This document shows, in pieces, positions 1-11,099 of a stretch of 64,000 bases of DNA. Position 1 is the stretch's first letter; each line of letters begins with the position of its first letter. Under the pieces are notes generated by a model. The model was not told the origin of the DNA and did no database searches. It was given only the letters and a program-made list of their open reading frames with translations. The stretch is from Pontederia crassipes (taxonomy: Eukaryota; Streptophyta; Magnoliopsida; Commelinales; Pontederiaceae). Location: NCBI GenBank assembly GCA_030549335.1, contig CM060183.1, forward strand, positions 27,789,052 to 27,853,051, written 5' to 3'. The position numbers and the translations under genes were made by a program.

Positions 1-26
1 TATATATATATATATATATATATATT
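1..26. repeat. (TA)n microsatellite at window edge
   Basis: An uninterrupted TA dinucleotide run opens the window and is probably cut by its edge. Similar runs recur near 11,889, 13,032, 15,886, 50,520, 55,930 and 56,608. Confidence 0.95.
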
Positions 27-361
27 ATGGTGCTTTAATTAAACAAACAAAAATAATAATCGCATTACATTCAACTTTAGAGAAGCATAAAAGAAATATT
101 AAAATAAAAGCAAACACGAGAAAATTGGATCGGCAGATGTCAGAATCAAAGTGAGTTTTTTTTTCTATGATAGTGGCATATTGCCATATCATAACATTAT
201 TTTCTCATCGGTAATCATTTTATCTTTGGAACAAAATCTTACTATTCGACCAAATACAAAAATCTTATTGTGCTGATCGAGTCTTCACAGTTCACACCCA
301 AAATATATATAGCATGTCACAAGTAGTAAAATATAATTTCATAATCACATAAGTTGAAAAT

Positions 362-496
362 TTAGATACTTGGATAGTTCCCATCATCATCATTATTATA
401 ATTTGTGGGGAAGAATCCAGTGCTTATCTCAAGTGTTTCCGGAAGAACGCCCAACTTGTTAAAAATAAAAGCTTGAACAGCACTATCAACCACCAT
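362..496 (-). CDS. Short reading frame, possible terminal exon, unknown function
   Basis: I do not recognise this product. A 44-codon frame starts at ATG 496-494 and stops at 364-362. The peptide begins MVVDSAVQAFIFNKLGVLPE and ends in an Asn/Asp-rich tail. Its composition (balanced hydrophobic and charged residues, a Leu-Pro-Glu-Thr stretch) is more protein-like than anything nearby in this AT-rich DNA. No stop lies between the ATG and a stop four codons upstream, so it could be a last exon entered through an acceptor such as the AG near 505-510, or a small relic of a gene. Upstream minus-strand DNA to 1,000 is AT-rich and gives no convincing partner exon. Inference only; it could be chance. 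Confidence 0.3.
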   Translation of the reverse strand: MVVDSAVQAFIFNKLGVLPETLEISTGFFPTNYNNDDDGNYPSI

Positions 497-1029
497 TCTC
501 GACCTCCTTTATGTCTTAGACTATATATGCTTTCGAATTGCTTTCAAACTCAGTATTATTCGTAAATAAAAAAGATCGTATCGTTACCTTTATTTTCAAT
601 TTTCAATCGTAGTGCGAAAGAAGATTTGCACTTTTTTTTTATTAATGTCAATTCATATGCTTTATGACACCTTTGTTTTTATTCGCAATCGCATTCTCTT
701 GATTGTTTTGCTTAATTATGATTAGGATTAATATAATCATGGTCGTTTTCACAGTAAGAAAGAAGAGAGTATCAGATAAAAGAACAAATTTAATCTGCAT
801 TAACTTTATGATTATAATTAAGTAGTCCATTTTAATCATTGTTGTTCTGTTTTCTTCTTTTTTTGTTTCATATCACATTGAAACATTGCATATATTCTGA
901 GTTAAATTTTTTTTTTATGATACATAATTTAAAATTAATCGAACGAGAAAAAAAAAAGCGTCGTCATTTACCTAAGTTGCATTTAAAGAAAAAAGAAGGA
1001 AAGGAAGAATGGAGTTGTGTGGTGAGGGA
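497..1029. other. AT-rich spacer
   Basis: AT-rich DNA with homopolymer T and A runs. The two short open frames here are low-complexity (Ile/Leu/Lys-rich) and look fortuitous. Nothing else is supported. Confidence 0.6.
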
Positions 1030-1037
1030 GTGAGCAC

Positions 1038-1561
1038 GGCTAACCATTTGACACTTTTTTAATCGATTAATCAAACTGAATTATTCAATTCAAATTCAGT
1101 TCGATTAACGAATACAAAGTTTGCTAACCGAAATAATTTGGTCGGTAACGGATAATTGACCAAAATTTTGGTTAAAAACTGAATTAATTGAAAAATAATA
1201 TTTTTATATTAGTGTTTGGCAAAAAGTTATTATAGTTTTATAATTTTTTATTAACTTAATTTGGTACTCTAATTATTTAATAATTTTTTATCTTATTACC
1301 AATTCAAATTTAATATTTACCTTTTATTTTGAATACATATTTTAATTTCTACTTTAATACATTTTCAAAAATTATGAATTTAATAAAAAAATTATAATAT
1401 ATTTAATTTTGGTTAAAATGTTTAATTCACTGAACCGATCGGAAATTTTTTATTAACCAATTTTTTTATCCAGATAACAATTAAATTTGTTTAGGTTGCT
1501 TCGATCAATTAACTAAATTATCCAATGTATTAATTAACCGAACCGATCAATGCTTACCCTA
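1038..1561. mobile_element. hAT-like MITE with 8-bp target duplication
   Basis: The right end, read inward, begins TAGGGTAAGCATTGATCGG and the left end begins GGCTAACCATTTGAC, so the ends are imperfect terminal inverted repeats. The flanks GTGAGCAC (1,030-1,037) and GCGAGCAC (1,562-1,569) match at 7 of 8 bases, the duplication length expected of hAT elements. Inside it repeats GGTTAATT and ACCGAACCGA-type motifs, typical of a common plant MITE group whose ends read TAGGG(G)TGAGCATT. It is about 524 bp and carries no open frame, so it is non-autonomous. Family placement is from the end motif and duplication length. Confidence 0.65.
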
Positions 1562-1569
1562 GCGAGCAC

Positions 1570-1881
1570 AATGCATGCTTTTACAAAATTATCTTTCTTT
1601 GTAGATATAAACGTGTTCGAGGCACTTAATAAATAATATAATATAATATAATATTAATAATAATAGTAATAATACGAACTCCTTATAAGAGGTCTTCTTG
1701 TGTCCTCTTATAAAGCGAAGCAAATGTCATCATTTTGCTCTCGTGTTAAAGGCAAATACTGCTTTCACTTGGTGATCCAACGTGACAAAGTTAGATCACG
1801 AAGACACATCTCACCTACTCATCCACCCATTAAAATCGAGTTCATGTTCCACAGCCCACAACAAAGTCATAATTTTTTTTA
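1570..1881. other. Spacer with ATA-type simple repeat
   Basis: Contains an AATAT/ATA-rich simple repeat near 1,628-1,675 and otherwise unremarkable DNA. A 60-codon frame at 1,700-1,882 has no recognisable feature. Confidence 0.5.
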
Positions 1882-3076
1882 AGATTTAATGTTCTTGCTA
1901 CCTACTTAAGTGGGTAGCAAGATGCTCCCCATATTGGGAGCCGTCCGATATAAAATCTACGGTAGATAAGTTTAGGCGCGGTTTTACTGTAGCAAACCGA
2001 TGGCTTAATATTCGGTTCAGGGAATGTCCGGGTCATGCGCATGAATGTTGTCTCCGCCCTAATCCTCTTCTTCTTTGCTTCCCCCGTTGCCTCCGCCGGC
2101 TGATCTCGCCTCTGCAATCCATGTTCGCGTCGACGGCGGGCGATCTCACCTCCGCAATCAATGTTCGTGTCGCCGACGGTCGATCTCGCCTCCGCAACCC
2201 ATGCTAGCTCACATCGGCGATGGCTGATCTTGCCTCGTCGTCTCCGCCACACATGCATGCGTCATCGACCACCGATCTCGCCTCCTCCGATCATGCTTGC
2301 ATCGCCGACGCCCGATCTCGCCTCTGCTGACCACTCTCGTGTCACCGATGGCGGGATCTCGCCTCCGCCGACCACTCTCGCGTCGCCGACATCTGATCTC
2401 ACCTCCATTGGCCACGCTTGACTTGCCGACAACCGATCTTGCCTCATGTCGCCTCCGCCGACCATGCCTGTGTCGTCGACGGTCGATCTCACCTCCACCG
2501 ACCACACTGGCGTCGCCGACGGCCGATCTCGCCTACACTGACCACACTCGCGCCACCACGGCCGATCTCGCCTATGCTGACCACACTCGCGCCGCCGACG
2601 GCCGATCTCGCCTCCGTTGACCACACTCGCTTCGCCGATGACCGATCTCGCCTCCGACGCCCACGCTCACTTCCGCTGCCACGCTCGCCTTGCCGCCCTC
2701 AAGGTGAGGCGTCGGCAAGATGGTTCAATCGCAGAGCTCCAATGAGTCAATCGCGAGCCATTCGTCAAGGCGACGATCTCCGTCCAGGCGAGCGTCGCAC
2801 AAGATGATTTGATCCTCCGGCGCCGGCAAGAAAGTTACTCAATCGTCCGTCCGAGGCGAGTGAGGAGCGGCTAGGGCATCAGTCATGAATCCAAAATTTT
2901 CACAAGTGTGCAAAAATGAGTTGAACCGGAGAAATTCCCTAAACTGAACATTAAATCATCGGTTTGCTACAGTAAACCGCGACTAAATTGATCTGCCGTA
3001 GATTTTATATCGGACGGCTTTCAATATGGGGAGAATCTTGCTATCCACTTAAGTATGTAGTAGGAACATTAAATCC
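1882..3076. mobile_element. Long-TIR (Mutator-like) element with GC-rich core
   Basis: Two arms of about 150 bp (1,882 to about 2,035 and about 2,925 to 3,076) are inverted copies: both hold the phrase CCGTCCGATATAAAATCTAC in opposite orientation and both end in (A/G)GATTTAATGTTC. Nine-base flanks, eight T plus A on the left and A plus seven T plus A on the right, could be a 9-bp duplication, but the site is low-complexity. Long TIRs plus a 9-bp duplication point to a Mutator-like (foldback or Pack-MULE-like) non-autonomous element. The core (about 2,040-2,880) is GC-rich and unlike the AT-rich surroundings, with open frames in several phases but no recognisable protein; it is mostly a tandem repeat (separate entry). 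Confidence 0.7.
2105..2700. repeat. GC-rich minisatellite, about 42-bp unit
   Basis: About a dozen degenerate copies of a unit near 42 bp, built from CGATCTCGCCTCCGC, then a (C/T)GACCACACTCGC-like stretch, then GTCGCCGACGGC. Unit length wanders by several bases. It forms the core of the long-TIR element and explains why overlapping frames on both strands stay open: unit lengths are often near a multiple of three and the sequence is poor in T and A. These frames are not treated as genes. Confidence 0.8.
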
Positions 3077-3550
3077 ATTTTTTTATGGCATCACTCCACG
3101 TCCTTTTTGAGTTTTAACTTTTAACTCTTTCATTAGAGAATATACCATCCAGGGATTGGAAGTGGTCAAATAAGCATTACTAATCAGACTACTTTGTGTG
3201 GCTGATTTCTGACAAAAAAATATTCTCGCGATCTCAAAAGGATACTAATTAAAATGGTTACAATGACATTGACTGGATATATAGGTCACAAAAGGACATG
3301 AAGAACCCAAGGTTGATTGATTCAATTGGGAGTAGTCTTGAATTTCAAACGTTTAAGGACTGGTAGTAGATACGGGTTCAAATTTTGAAGTAATAACGTT
3401 AATCAAAGAATAAGTCATTATTAGTTTATTTTCTCGATTTCGAATTATTCAGATGCTAATAACCTCATGCATAAGAGATCTGGCATCAAGGACATACATT
3501 TTAATCTACTCCATTTATATAAGTTCATACATGAGAGTCCGAGTCAGAGT
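3077..3550. other. Spacer, nothing recognised
   Basis: Moderately AT-rich DNA without open frames of note. No RNA gene or repeat recognised. Confidence 0.5.
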
Positions 3551-3551
3551 G

Positions 3552-4519
3552 TTTTAAAAATCGAACTGGTGTCGATCGAGTCGAGGTCCGATCGGTTCAA
3601 TCGGGAGTCAACTGGTTGAACCGGATTTTTATATAATAATATTATTTATAACTTTTAAGAGTAATTTAATATATAAATTATTATAAAATGATTAAACCAA
3701 TTAAAGAATGTTGATTTAAATAATAGATTACTTTTTATTATTACTAATATAATAGTATAAATTTAATTTCAATACAAATTTACTGACTAATATATTATTA
3801 CCGAATTTTATTCTCTTTTCATATATATCTCTCTTTTATTTTAATAGTTTTCTTTTTATTATTACTAATATAATAATCTAACTTTAATTTCAATTTAAAT
3901 TTATTACTAATATATTATTACCAGATTTTATTTTCTTTGCACATATATCTCTTTTTATTTAATTTGATTAATATTATGTTTCTATTTAGATCTTTCTTTT
4001 TTTCTTATTTTAAATTTTAATTTTTTCCTTTTTCTCTCCTTTCATGCAAAACTTTCCAATTTTATAAAATTATTTAAACATTCATATCCCCTAATAAATG
4101 CTTTCCATATTTTATTATTCTCTTAATAATATATTTCAATTTTTATTGATTCTCTCCAACTACCATCTTTCCTTTTATTTCTTTATTTTAAATTCCTTCC
4201 TTTTTTTCTCTCCCCCAATCTTCACAACCTTCCAATTTCATTTAAATTAATTTGGTAACTTAAAACTTGAATATCTCCTAATAAATTATTTCCATATATC
4301 ATAACTTTTGAAAAAAAAAATAAAAAAACCGGGTTCAACCGGATTCACCGGTTCAACCTGATTTTTTGGTTTTTTTCCGAGCCAATCCGGTTATTCATCA
4401 TTTCCGATTTTATTAATAATCGGACCGATTTTCTTGCCGGTTCGCGATCGGACCGGTTGAACCCTCTTTTTTTTTTAAAACCCTAAAGAACAGTTCGCGA
4501 TCGGACCGGTTTTTAATAA
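3552..4519. mobile_element. AT-rich inverted-repeat element (AACCGG-type MITE)
   Basis: The left end (about 3,552-3,630) carries TTTTAAAAATCGAACTGG, a GGTCCGATCGG motif and GGTTGAACCGG. The right end (about 4,325-4,519) carries the inverted counterparts, including CGATCGGACCGGTT twice and a terminal ACCGGTTTTTAATAAC. Ends rich in AACCGG motifs with an AT-rich middle are typical of a widespread class of plant non-autonomous DNA elements. The right end looks internally duplicated. No convincing target duplication was found, so the exact ends and superfamily are uncertain. Confidence 0.55.
3731..3960. repeat. Two-copy tandem duplication, about 115 bp
   Basis: Copies at about 3,731-3,843 and 3,848-3,960 share CTTTTTATTATTACTAATAT near the start and a CATATATCTCT(C/T)TTT motif at the end. 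They lie inside the AT-rich middle of the inverted-repeat element. Confidence 0.7.
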
Positions 4520-4698
4520 CTAGTGCTATACCTGTCGCTTAATCCAATCCTCATTTTCTTTCTAGCTCATTAAGCCAAGCCCTTATTCTCATTTCTATGC
4601 TCTTTTAGATCACATAATTCTTAGCTTGGATTGAATCCAAAACAGCACAACAGGATAAATCAACAGCTAACTATTGGCATATGCGAGTATGAAGAAGT

Positions 4699-4896
4699 CT
4701 AATCCCAAGAATAAGAAGGATCATCGCAATAACTACCCTTTTTTCTCCTATGAATATAAGAACTCTCAACTGAATTATCGAGCTCAGCTTCTAATATTTT
4801 TTCTTTACCCATTTTGTCAAATTTGAAAGTGTAGGACAGCTTAAAACAGGTGAATTTAACTTCAGATACAACTATCCAGGCATGGAAATGCTTCAT
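4699..4896 (-). CDS. Unassigned short reading frame downstream of PHD gene
   Basis: A 65-codon minus-strand frame ending in a hydrophilic stretch (Lys/Glu-rich, then Arg-Arg-Lys-Lys, ending Tyr-Ser-Trp-Asp). The C-terminal half looks protein-like, but no family is recognised. It lies about 650 bp beyond the stop of the PHD-type gene on the same strand, so it could be an alternative 3' exon, a relic of a neighbouring gene, or chance. The 5,204-5,549 stretch between is probably 3' untranslated DNA of the PHD gene. Confidence 0.2.
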   Translation of the reverse strand: MKHFHAWIVVSEVKFTCFKLSYTFKFDKMGKEKILEAELDNSVESSYIHRRKKGSYCDDPSYSWD

Positions 4897-5549
4897 CGAA
4901 TATTTAATCCAGGGAAAAACTCAGACTTCAGAGTATATATCATTGAGGTAAAACAAGAGAAATACAACAAATGTTCTCTGTTGAAGTTCTATAAAGTTTA
5001 AAGTTGCCGTACACTTCTGCTGCCAATTGTTGGTACCTGGTTGCCAGGCCGCATAATGAATAATTCAAAATTTCAGAAAAAAAAAGGGACAAGCAAGGGC
5101 TGTCCTGAAGAGGGAACAATTTGAACCCTAATGAGTCTAATGAGAAATTGCACAAGGAAATGAATAGCTCAAATGAGTACACATTGGAAGACAGAAAAAA
5201 CAATGAAAAAAATTGGTATCTTCTAATTGCAAGAGGGAAACAGGATTCCCAGCAAGGATGAATGACAGTATATTACTTTTATCAGCAGTTGGCATTTCAT
5301 CTGATTGAACTTAAATCAACAATCTTCCGCTTATAGGGACCATCAAGATTGAATTCAAATAAATGAATGGAGTAAAGCTTCACTGCATGTTCTTGCAAAT
5401 GGAGTCTTCTTTTTCTCTTTGAAAGGAGATGGATAGACATATAACTAGCAACAGCATTATACATCACCATCCTATTGTTCCGGCAGTATAAAAGTACCTA
5501 TGAAACAGGATGATACCAATTTCAATCATAAAAATTGATGAATTTCAAC

Positions 5550-8500
5550 TTATTCATCAACGATTATTTCAAAGTTCTCTTCAAGAATACTCTTCGGGAT
5601 CCGCCCAAATCCATGTGCAACTTTCATCATTTGTTTTAGCCTTTCTTCTTCATGTTTTATTTGGCCCACTCTGTGCTGGACGTTGGAAAGAAGAGCTTCA
5701 AAATTATCATTATATGATAAATTTCGTGGGCTTGCAAGTTGTTTCCTTTCAAAATCGAGCTGCTGGTATAAACTAAGGAGAAAATCTTTCTGATAGTAAA
5801 GCTTTTGCTCTGCAAGTCTGTATTCTGATTCTTGGGATCTCTTCAATTCATGCAAAACCTTGTCAATTCCATCTTCAAGTTTGGCAGATGCACTATTAGA
5901 ATCTGATGAGATATAACTAAATATTTGAGTTGTCCTTTTTGCATCTTCGACTTTATGCAGCGGATCAATGTTATTTTTGCAATCAATTGTACTTAGTTTT
6001 CTTTTGCTACCCGCTGTCCCCAACAATACTATCCCATCATTTTGATCATGAGAAATGTCTGCTTTGTCAATAAACTAATAGTGTGTTATAAACAGAAAGA
6101 CAATATTACCGGATATGATGCATCAATAACTAAAGATGTTAATGCAGCAACAGAACAAAAGGTGACATACAAAAGGTCAAATTTTTCCTTGATGATAATC
6201 ATCATTTTCTGTGACCAAGTAATTTGCAAGATAATGTGATAAACTGAAAAACCATTAGTTTCTTGGAGGATTTTCTTTTCTCCTTTCTAGCTAAATGCAA
6301 ATTAATTGTGTAGTCTTCTCCTGATTGTTAATAGAAGAAAATCGCTTTCTCAGTTAGTCTTGCATGCTAGAGTCTACAAAGTAGATTTATTCTATGCTAG
6401 AAATGTATCCTGTATTTTGTAACTGATAATAGCATCTATGGAAAAGCTAAGCTGGTACTTGCATCGGGTTAGTGACATCATAGAGCAATGTATCTTTCAT
6501 GCATCTTGTAACTGGTAGCATACATTGAAAAGCTAAGCTCAGCAGCACATTTAGCTAGGGACATCATAGAGCAATGTATCTTTCATACATCTTGTAACTG
6601 GTAGCATATATTGAAAAGCTAAGCTCAGCAGCACATCTAGCTAGGGACATCATAGAGTCTTAACCGCAATATAGCTACCTAAAACATTGAAAGTATATGT
6701 ACCCCAAATCTGCAGGGGTCAATATGCCAAGTTACTGAAGGAGATTTTCAACAGTGAAGGTCACCAGATTTGGGCTACGTGCAGACATATACACGGTTAA
6801 AAGGATTAAGTGGATTTGCATGAATAGTTATAAATGCCACCAGTCGCTATTAAGTAAACTCTGCATGTAAAATTTAAAATAACTCAATAAACAAAGCTCG
6901 AGTGACACCTATTATAACAATTTTACACTTAAAAGGCATTCAATAATGAAGGCCATGGTCTCTGTCATCCAAGTTCCCATGCATTGTTAAAATTAACTTT
7001 CTCCATTTGAGGTGAACTTTAAAGTTTTCATGCTAAAAAAGCAAAGTGGATTTGGCCAAAAATATACAACTATTTCAAAGTGATGAGGTGCAAGCTAATC
7101 TCATTAGTAGTTTCCTTATCTAATAAATTAATCTTCAATCCGATGATCATGTGACAATGCATGAAATGTGTGGCACGCCTAAGACCAAATATGATGGCTC
7201 GGGTACATCCATTAACATGCGAAAATGGGAAGATGGGTACCCATCTTACTATTAAAGGATGCTGCTTTTAAAAGGCTGTTTTTGTGGACAACCTAACACC
7301 ATTCAATGTCACCAGGTCTAAAGGATATTTGATAACATCATGCCGGCTCTGAAAAGCAGATAGTGAAAAGAAGCCTAGTTACTGAACTCTAAATAAACAT
7401 GGTAAAAACTGCATGCACTGTGAACTGAAAGGTCTGCTAGAAAGATGCAATGAGATGGCCACATGGTGATGATAAAAGGAATTTAGAGTGCCAAGGCTCT
7501 TCGGAAGTTCTAGTTTTCAGGATTTGAAATAAGTGAGTAGTTTTTCAGTGTCAATATGCAGTATCAATATTTACCAAAAAAAAATGTAGTACCAATTGTT
7601 CCAAAGGGTCTGATCACTTGTATGTATGCTGAGGGTGGCTGATTGGTTATAAATTTTGACTCAGAAAGGCAGTAATTTACACAATACATTATGCAAAGTT
7701 CCTCTTTTCAGTGTATTGTGATATTATCAATGTAATACATACACACATGTAAGTAAAAATGTACAATGCGTAAGGGAACTTCTGATGATGGTAATATGAG
7801 ATATCAGGAGTTCAGGGCATAAAAAGAAACTGACCTCTCATAGCTAGCTTGTGATAATCTTCCACCTTATAAATTTCACCTAAATGAACTCCATGTTTAA
7901 GCTGAATCAAATATCAGATGGTCAATTGATTTACAAACCTTAAAATAAGAGGGAGTAAAATTAACTTCTTAATCACTAAAACATCTGCAACAAGAAAACA
8001 ATAATACCTTAGAAATGGCTAATACAATATCATTCGACAATTTCTTAGCCTTTGTCAGCTCTGAGTTGCGCAGGATACACAAACAAAGATTCAATATCTT
8101 CTCAACAACATCTTGAGAGTCAAGAGATTCACAGATTTTTAAGCTCTTGAACACATGTGGCACCAGATCAGTTTTATTTTCGCATCGTCTACAGTAGTAT
8201 TCTATGTTTAAACCAATGCTTCCTCCAACAGTTCCTGCCATGTAACACCGAAGAGCACATTCAACATGTGCCACATGCCCACAGATATAGGTCTCATCAA
8301 GTTTGGCCTCACACTTAATAGAACTATAACCTTCATATGCCCAATCAACAACTTTAGAGCACAGAATACAACAACAGTCACGACAAAAACCAACTTCACC
8401 GCAACAGATATCGCAGTCCCTAGCGGGTAATACGTACCTTTTTGGCTTGTAACATAAGGCATTTCCAGCCTTGCAATGCTTAAGTGAACTTACTAATTTA

Positions 8501-10754
8501 GATCCATCAGCAGCATTTAATCTCCGGGAGGAAGCATTTGTATATGTACTTTTTTCTGTCTCTGCAAAATATAACCATATAAGTTATCCAGCAGATAATG
8601 TTCTAAGTAGCATTGAGTCATAGCATTTGTAAAGTTGAAGACTAGGTCAATCGGGTCTATATAGTATCAAGATACCAAGGTAGTACATCTCATATCTGAA
8701 ACCTTACATGTAGTTGCATATGAAATTAGCAGCTGTACATTAATATTAAAAAAACAGTACATAAATTATTTCCCAAAAAATAAATACTGGAATGTGGGTA
8801 ATTTAAAATTTAATTAGGCCCCTTTTTAATAGACTAATTAACTATAAAACAACAATTTAGACTTCTGGAGGGCTCACTTGATCATTACCATGTATATCCA
8901 TGTATTGAAAAAGAAAGAGACAACTACCAAGGAGTTTTGTCATCCAAGCTTATAAAAAAGACTTTCTTAAGATAATATTTTCTACAGAATATTTCTCTCC
9001 CCTAAAAATGAATGCATTCAGTTGATTACAAATTTCTCACAAATACCAGTGGCATTGTACCCAGACACAACCTAGAATAAAATAATAATATTTTCATTTA
9101 TTCAATAAGCAAAATTCGAAGCTAATAAACAAAGAAAATATAGATATGTATAGTAGTGGTAAGGATTAATGGTACAATTTATTGGATGGTTATAGGCATA
9201 AAAAAATGCATGTACGCCACGAAGACGTGAAGCCATCTCTCGTACAAATAATCCTAAAATATCTTCTTAAACATTCATGAAGTACGATGTTATCCAAAAC
9301 AAAATGATAACTGGGCTATTACATAGATTTTCCGAGACTACAAACAAGAAGAGCTCAACATAACAAAACTTGACTAGATTTAAATATCAAATTTAAAATT
9401 CTACCGCACTAAATTTGGCATGATATGGTACTCCAATCCAATGGCATGTCATGCACTTTTTCCAATTTTCTGTATCCAACATGCAATGAATCACATATTC
9501 TATTGCCAACTTGCCAAAGATATGGAAAAGCCCATTTATTGTTTAACCTTTCCTCACTGCCATATTTCAAGATATTATGCAACTGGAATAATAACCTAGT
9601 AATCAATACAAAATTAACTTGATACCAAGGATCACTTTTGGTACGGAATCATGCATTATGACACCTAAACTAAGAAAGAACCAGTGATCTAAATGGTATT
9701 TCTAAGACTGAACACATAACATAGTGGGTACAGGGAATTGAAGAGTTTAAGAACAATTTACCAATACTAATGCTCTCTTCTGATAAACAAAGACTTGGAA
9801 GTTGGAAAGCACAAGGGGATGAAATGTCTGTTTATACACATTGAAAATGATAAGTTGCATATTGTTTTCCTTTTATTGTTATCTTTGCGAAAACAACTAG
9901 AAGGCAAATATACTGAAACTATTAGTTTTATACACAGAAAAGAAGAAATTCCTTGAAAAGATATAAATAAAAGTAAAAGATTCTAATAGAGAGAAAAATA
10001 GTCAATTATTTATGCATCAAGTCATTAAGAGGCATCCAAGGAAGATTTATTAACGAATAACTCAAGTAGAAGCAGCATGCAGTTGCGCGAATGATTGCTC
10101 GTGGGGCCAACTGCCAACCAAATAAAAATGTAGAAAGTCCTGAAGATCAATTATTTCCAATAACATGCATGATATAAATGGAAGCTCACTTCTTAGACTG
10201 TCATGTCTAGGAACTCCAAATGCAAATGCTAGTAAGAAATTATTGCCACGAGCACACAACCAAATTTCATACTTCAAGCAAATTCTACACTGCATTATGC
10301 CAACACAACATATTAAACAACGGTGTGTTAATTAAGGATATGAAGGTACACCTGCAGAAGATTGACCCATAGCAACAACCTTCCAAATGAACGAGGCAAA
10401 GAATGCACCAATATCCTGCTGAGGATACTCCTCTTTCATGTACTCGATCACAGACAACTTGCTTGGAAACCCGAGCTTGTGGCCCTTGGGTCTCGGGCAG
10501 CTGGGAGAGGGGTAGAGGTATCTATCAGCCCAGTGACCAGATGTACACCTCCGAGTTCCCACCTTCCAGCGCCACTTATCGCCAGGGTTCGGCCAGTCCT
10601 CAGGGGCGTAGGGCAGGCCAAATCCGGAAGAACCCCCGGTTACGGGTACGGGAACCAAGCGACCGCCCTTCCGAGAAGGGGTCCGTTCCGGCGATGATGG
10701 TGTTCCAGGCGTCTGACTATCACTTCCGTCTATTGTTGCATCATCAACCACCAT
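5550..10754 (-). CDS. Oberon-like PHD-type zinc-finger protein, six coding exons
   Basis: Probable nuclear chromatin-associated protein of 545 aa. Coding exons in order: 10,754-10,352; 10,228-10,190; 9,827-9,762; 8,561-8,008; 7,901-7,835; 6,058-5,550. All introns are GT-AG and all phases join. Residues about 45-125 form a Trp-rich plant domain (FGLPYAPEDWPNPGDKW, then a PSKLSVIEY region) that I associate with DUF7081. Residues about 219-300 form a Cys/His-rich Oberon-type PHD module (CDICCGEVGFCRDCCCILC, then ICGHVAHVECALRCY, then YYCRRCENKTDL). The C-terminal 130 residues are charged and coiled-coil-like and end in an EENFEIIVDE tail. In the Oberon/VIN3 group such PHD modules are linked to chromatin regulation; the specific role here is not known. 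The 39-nt second exon is the least certain: an acceptor upstream of 10,228 is possible. Confidence 0.75.
6418..6657. repeat. Tandem repeat, about 86-bp unit, in last intron of PHD gene
   Basis: Nearly three copies of a unit containing GAAAAGCTAAGCT, GACATCATAGAGCAATGTAT and CTTTCAT. The last two copies differ at only a few bases; the first is more diverged. It sits in the 1.8-kb intron between coding exons five and six. Confidence 0.85.
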
Positions 10755-10758
10755 CAGA

Positions 10759-11080
10759 CTGTGAGTCAATTCCAACACAATCCCCCATCAAAACACACGG
10801 AAGGATCGTCTTCACAAAAACAAAAATAAAATAAAAGGGTGATCAGCCGGAGGAAGTAGGAAGTTGTATCATTTTTTTCCGGTTACAACGAAAATTTTAT
10901 CTTCTTGCGAATCCACTTACGTATCTTGCAAAGATTTCGCTAGAACATAAGAAAGATGACAGCGAAATTACCGTAGATTTGTAGGTGCCCCGAGATTAGT
11001 TATAGGATTGATTGATCTAGCGAAGAGGCACTTCAAAGATTTCGACGGCGGACGCGATTTTCCAAAAATAACATTATAGT
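10759..11080 (-). promoter_or_regulatory. 5' leader and leader intron of the PHD-type gene
   Basis: Four bases upstream of the ATG (10,754) is a good acceptor, ACTCACAG ending at 10,759. About 160 bp further upstream is a consensus donor GTAAGT starting at 10,920. This suggests a non-coding first exon (roughly 11,080-10,921) followed by a short leader intron. The leader DNA is less AT-rich than its surroundings. The transcription start is not visible. Confidence 0.45.
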
Positions 11081-11099
11081 GGGGTTTGAGCGAGCGATT

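Noticed and set aside
1902-2807. Overlapping Arg/Pro-rich frames of up to 129 codons on both strands
   Set aside because: They fall within the GC-rich minisatellite core of a transposon and reflect its near-three-multiple period; no domain is seen.
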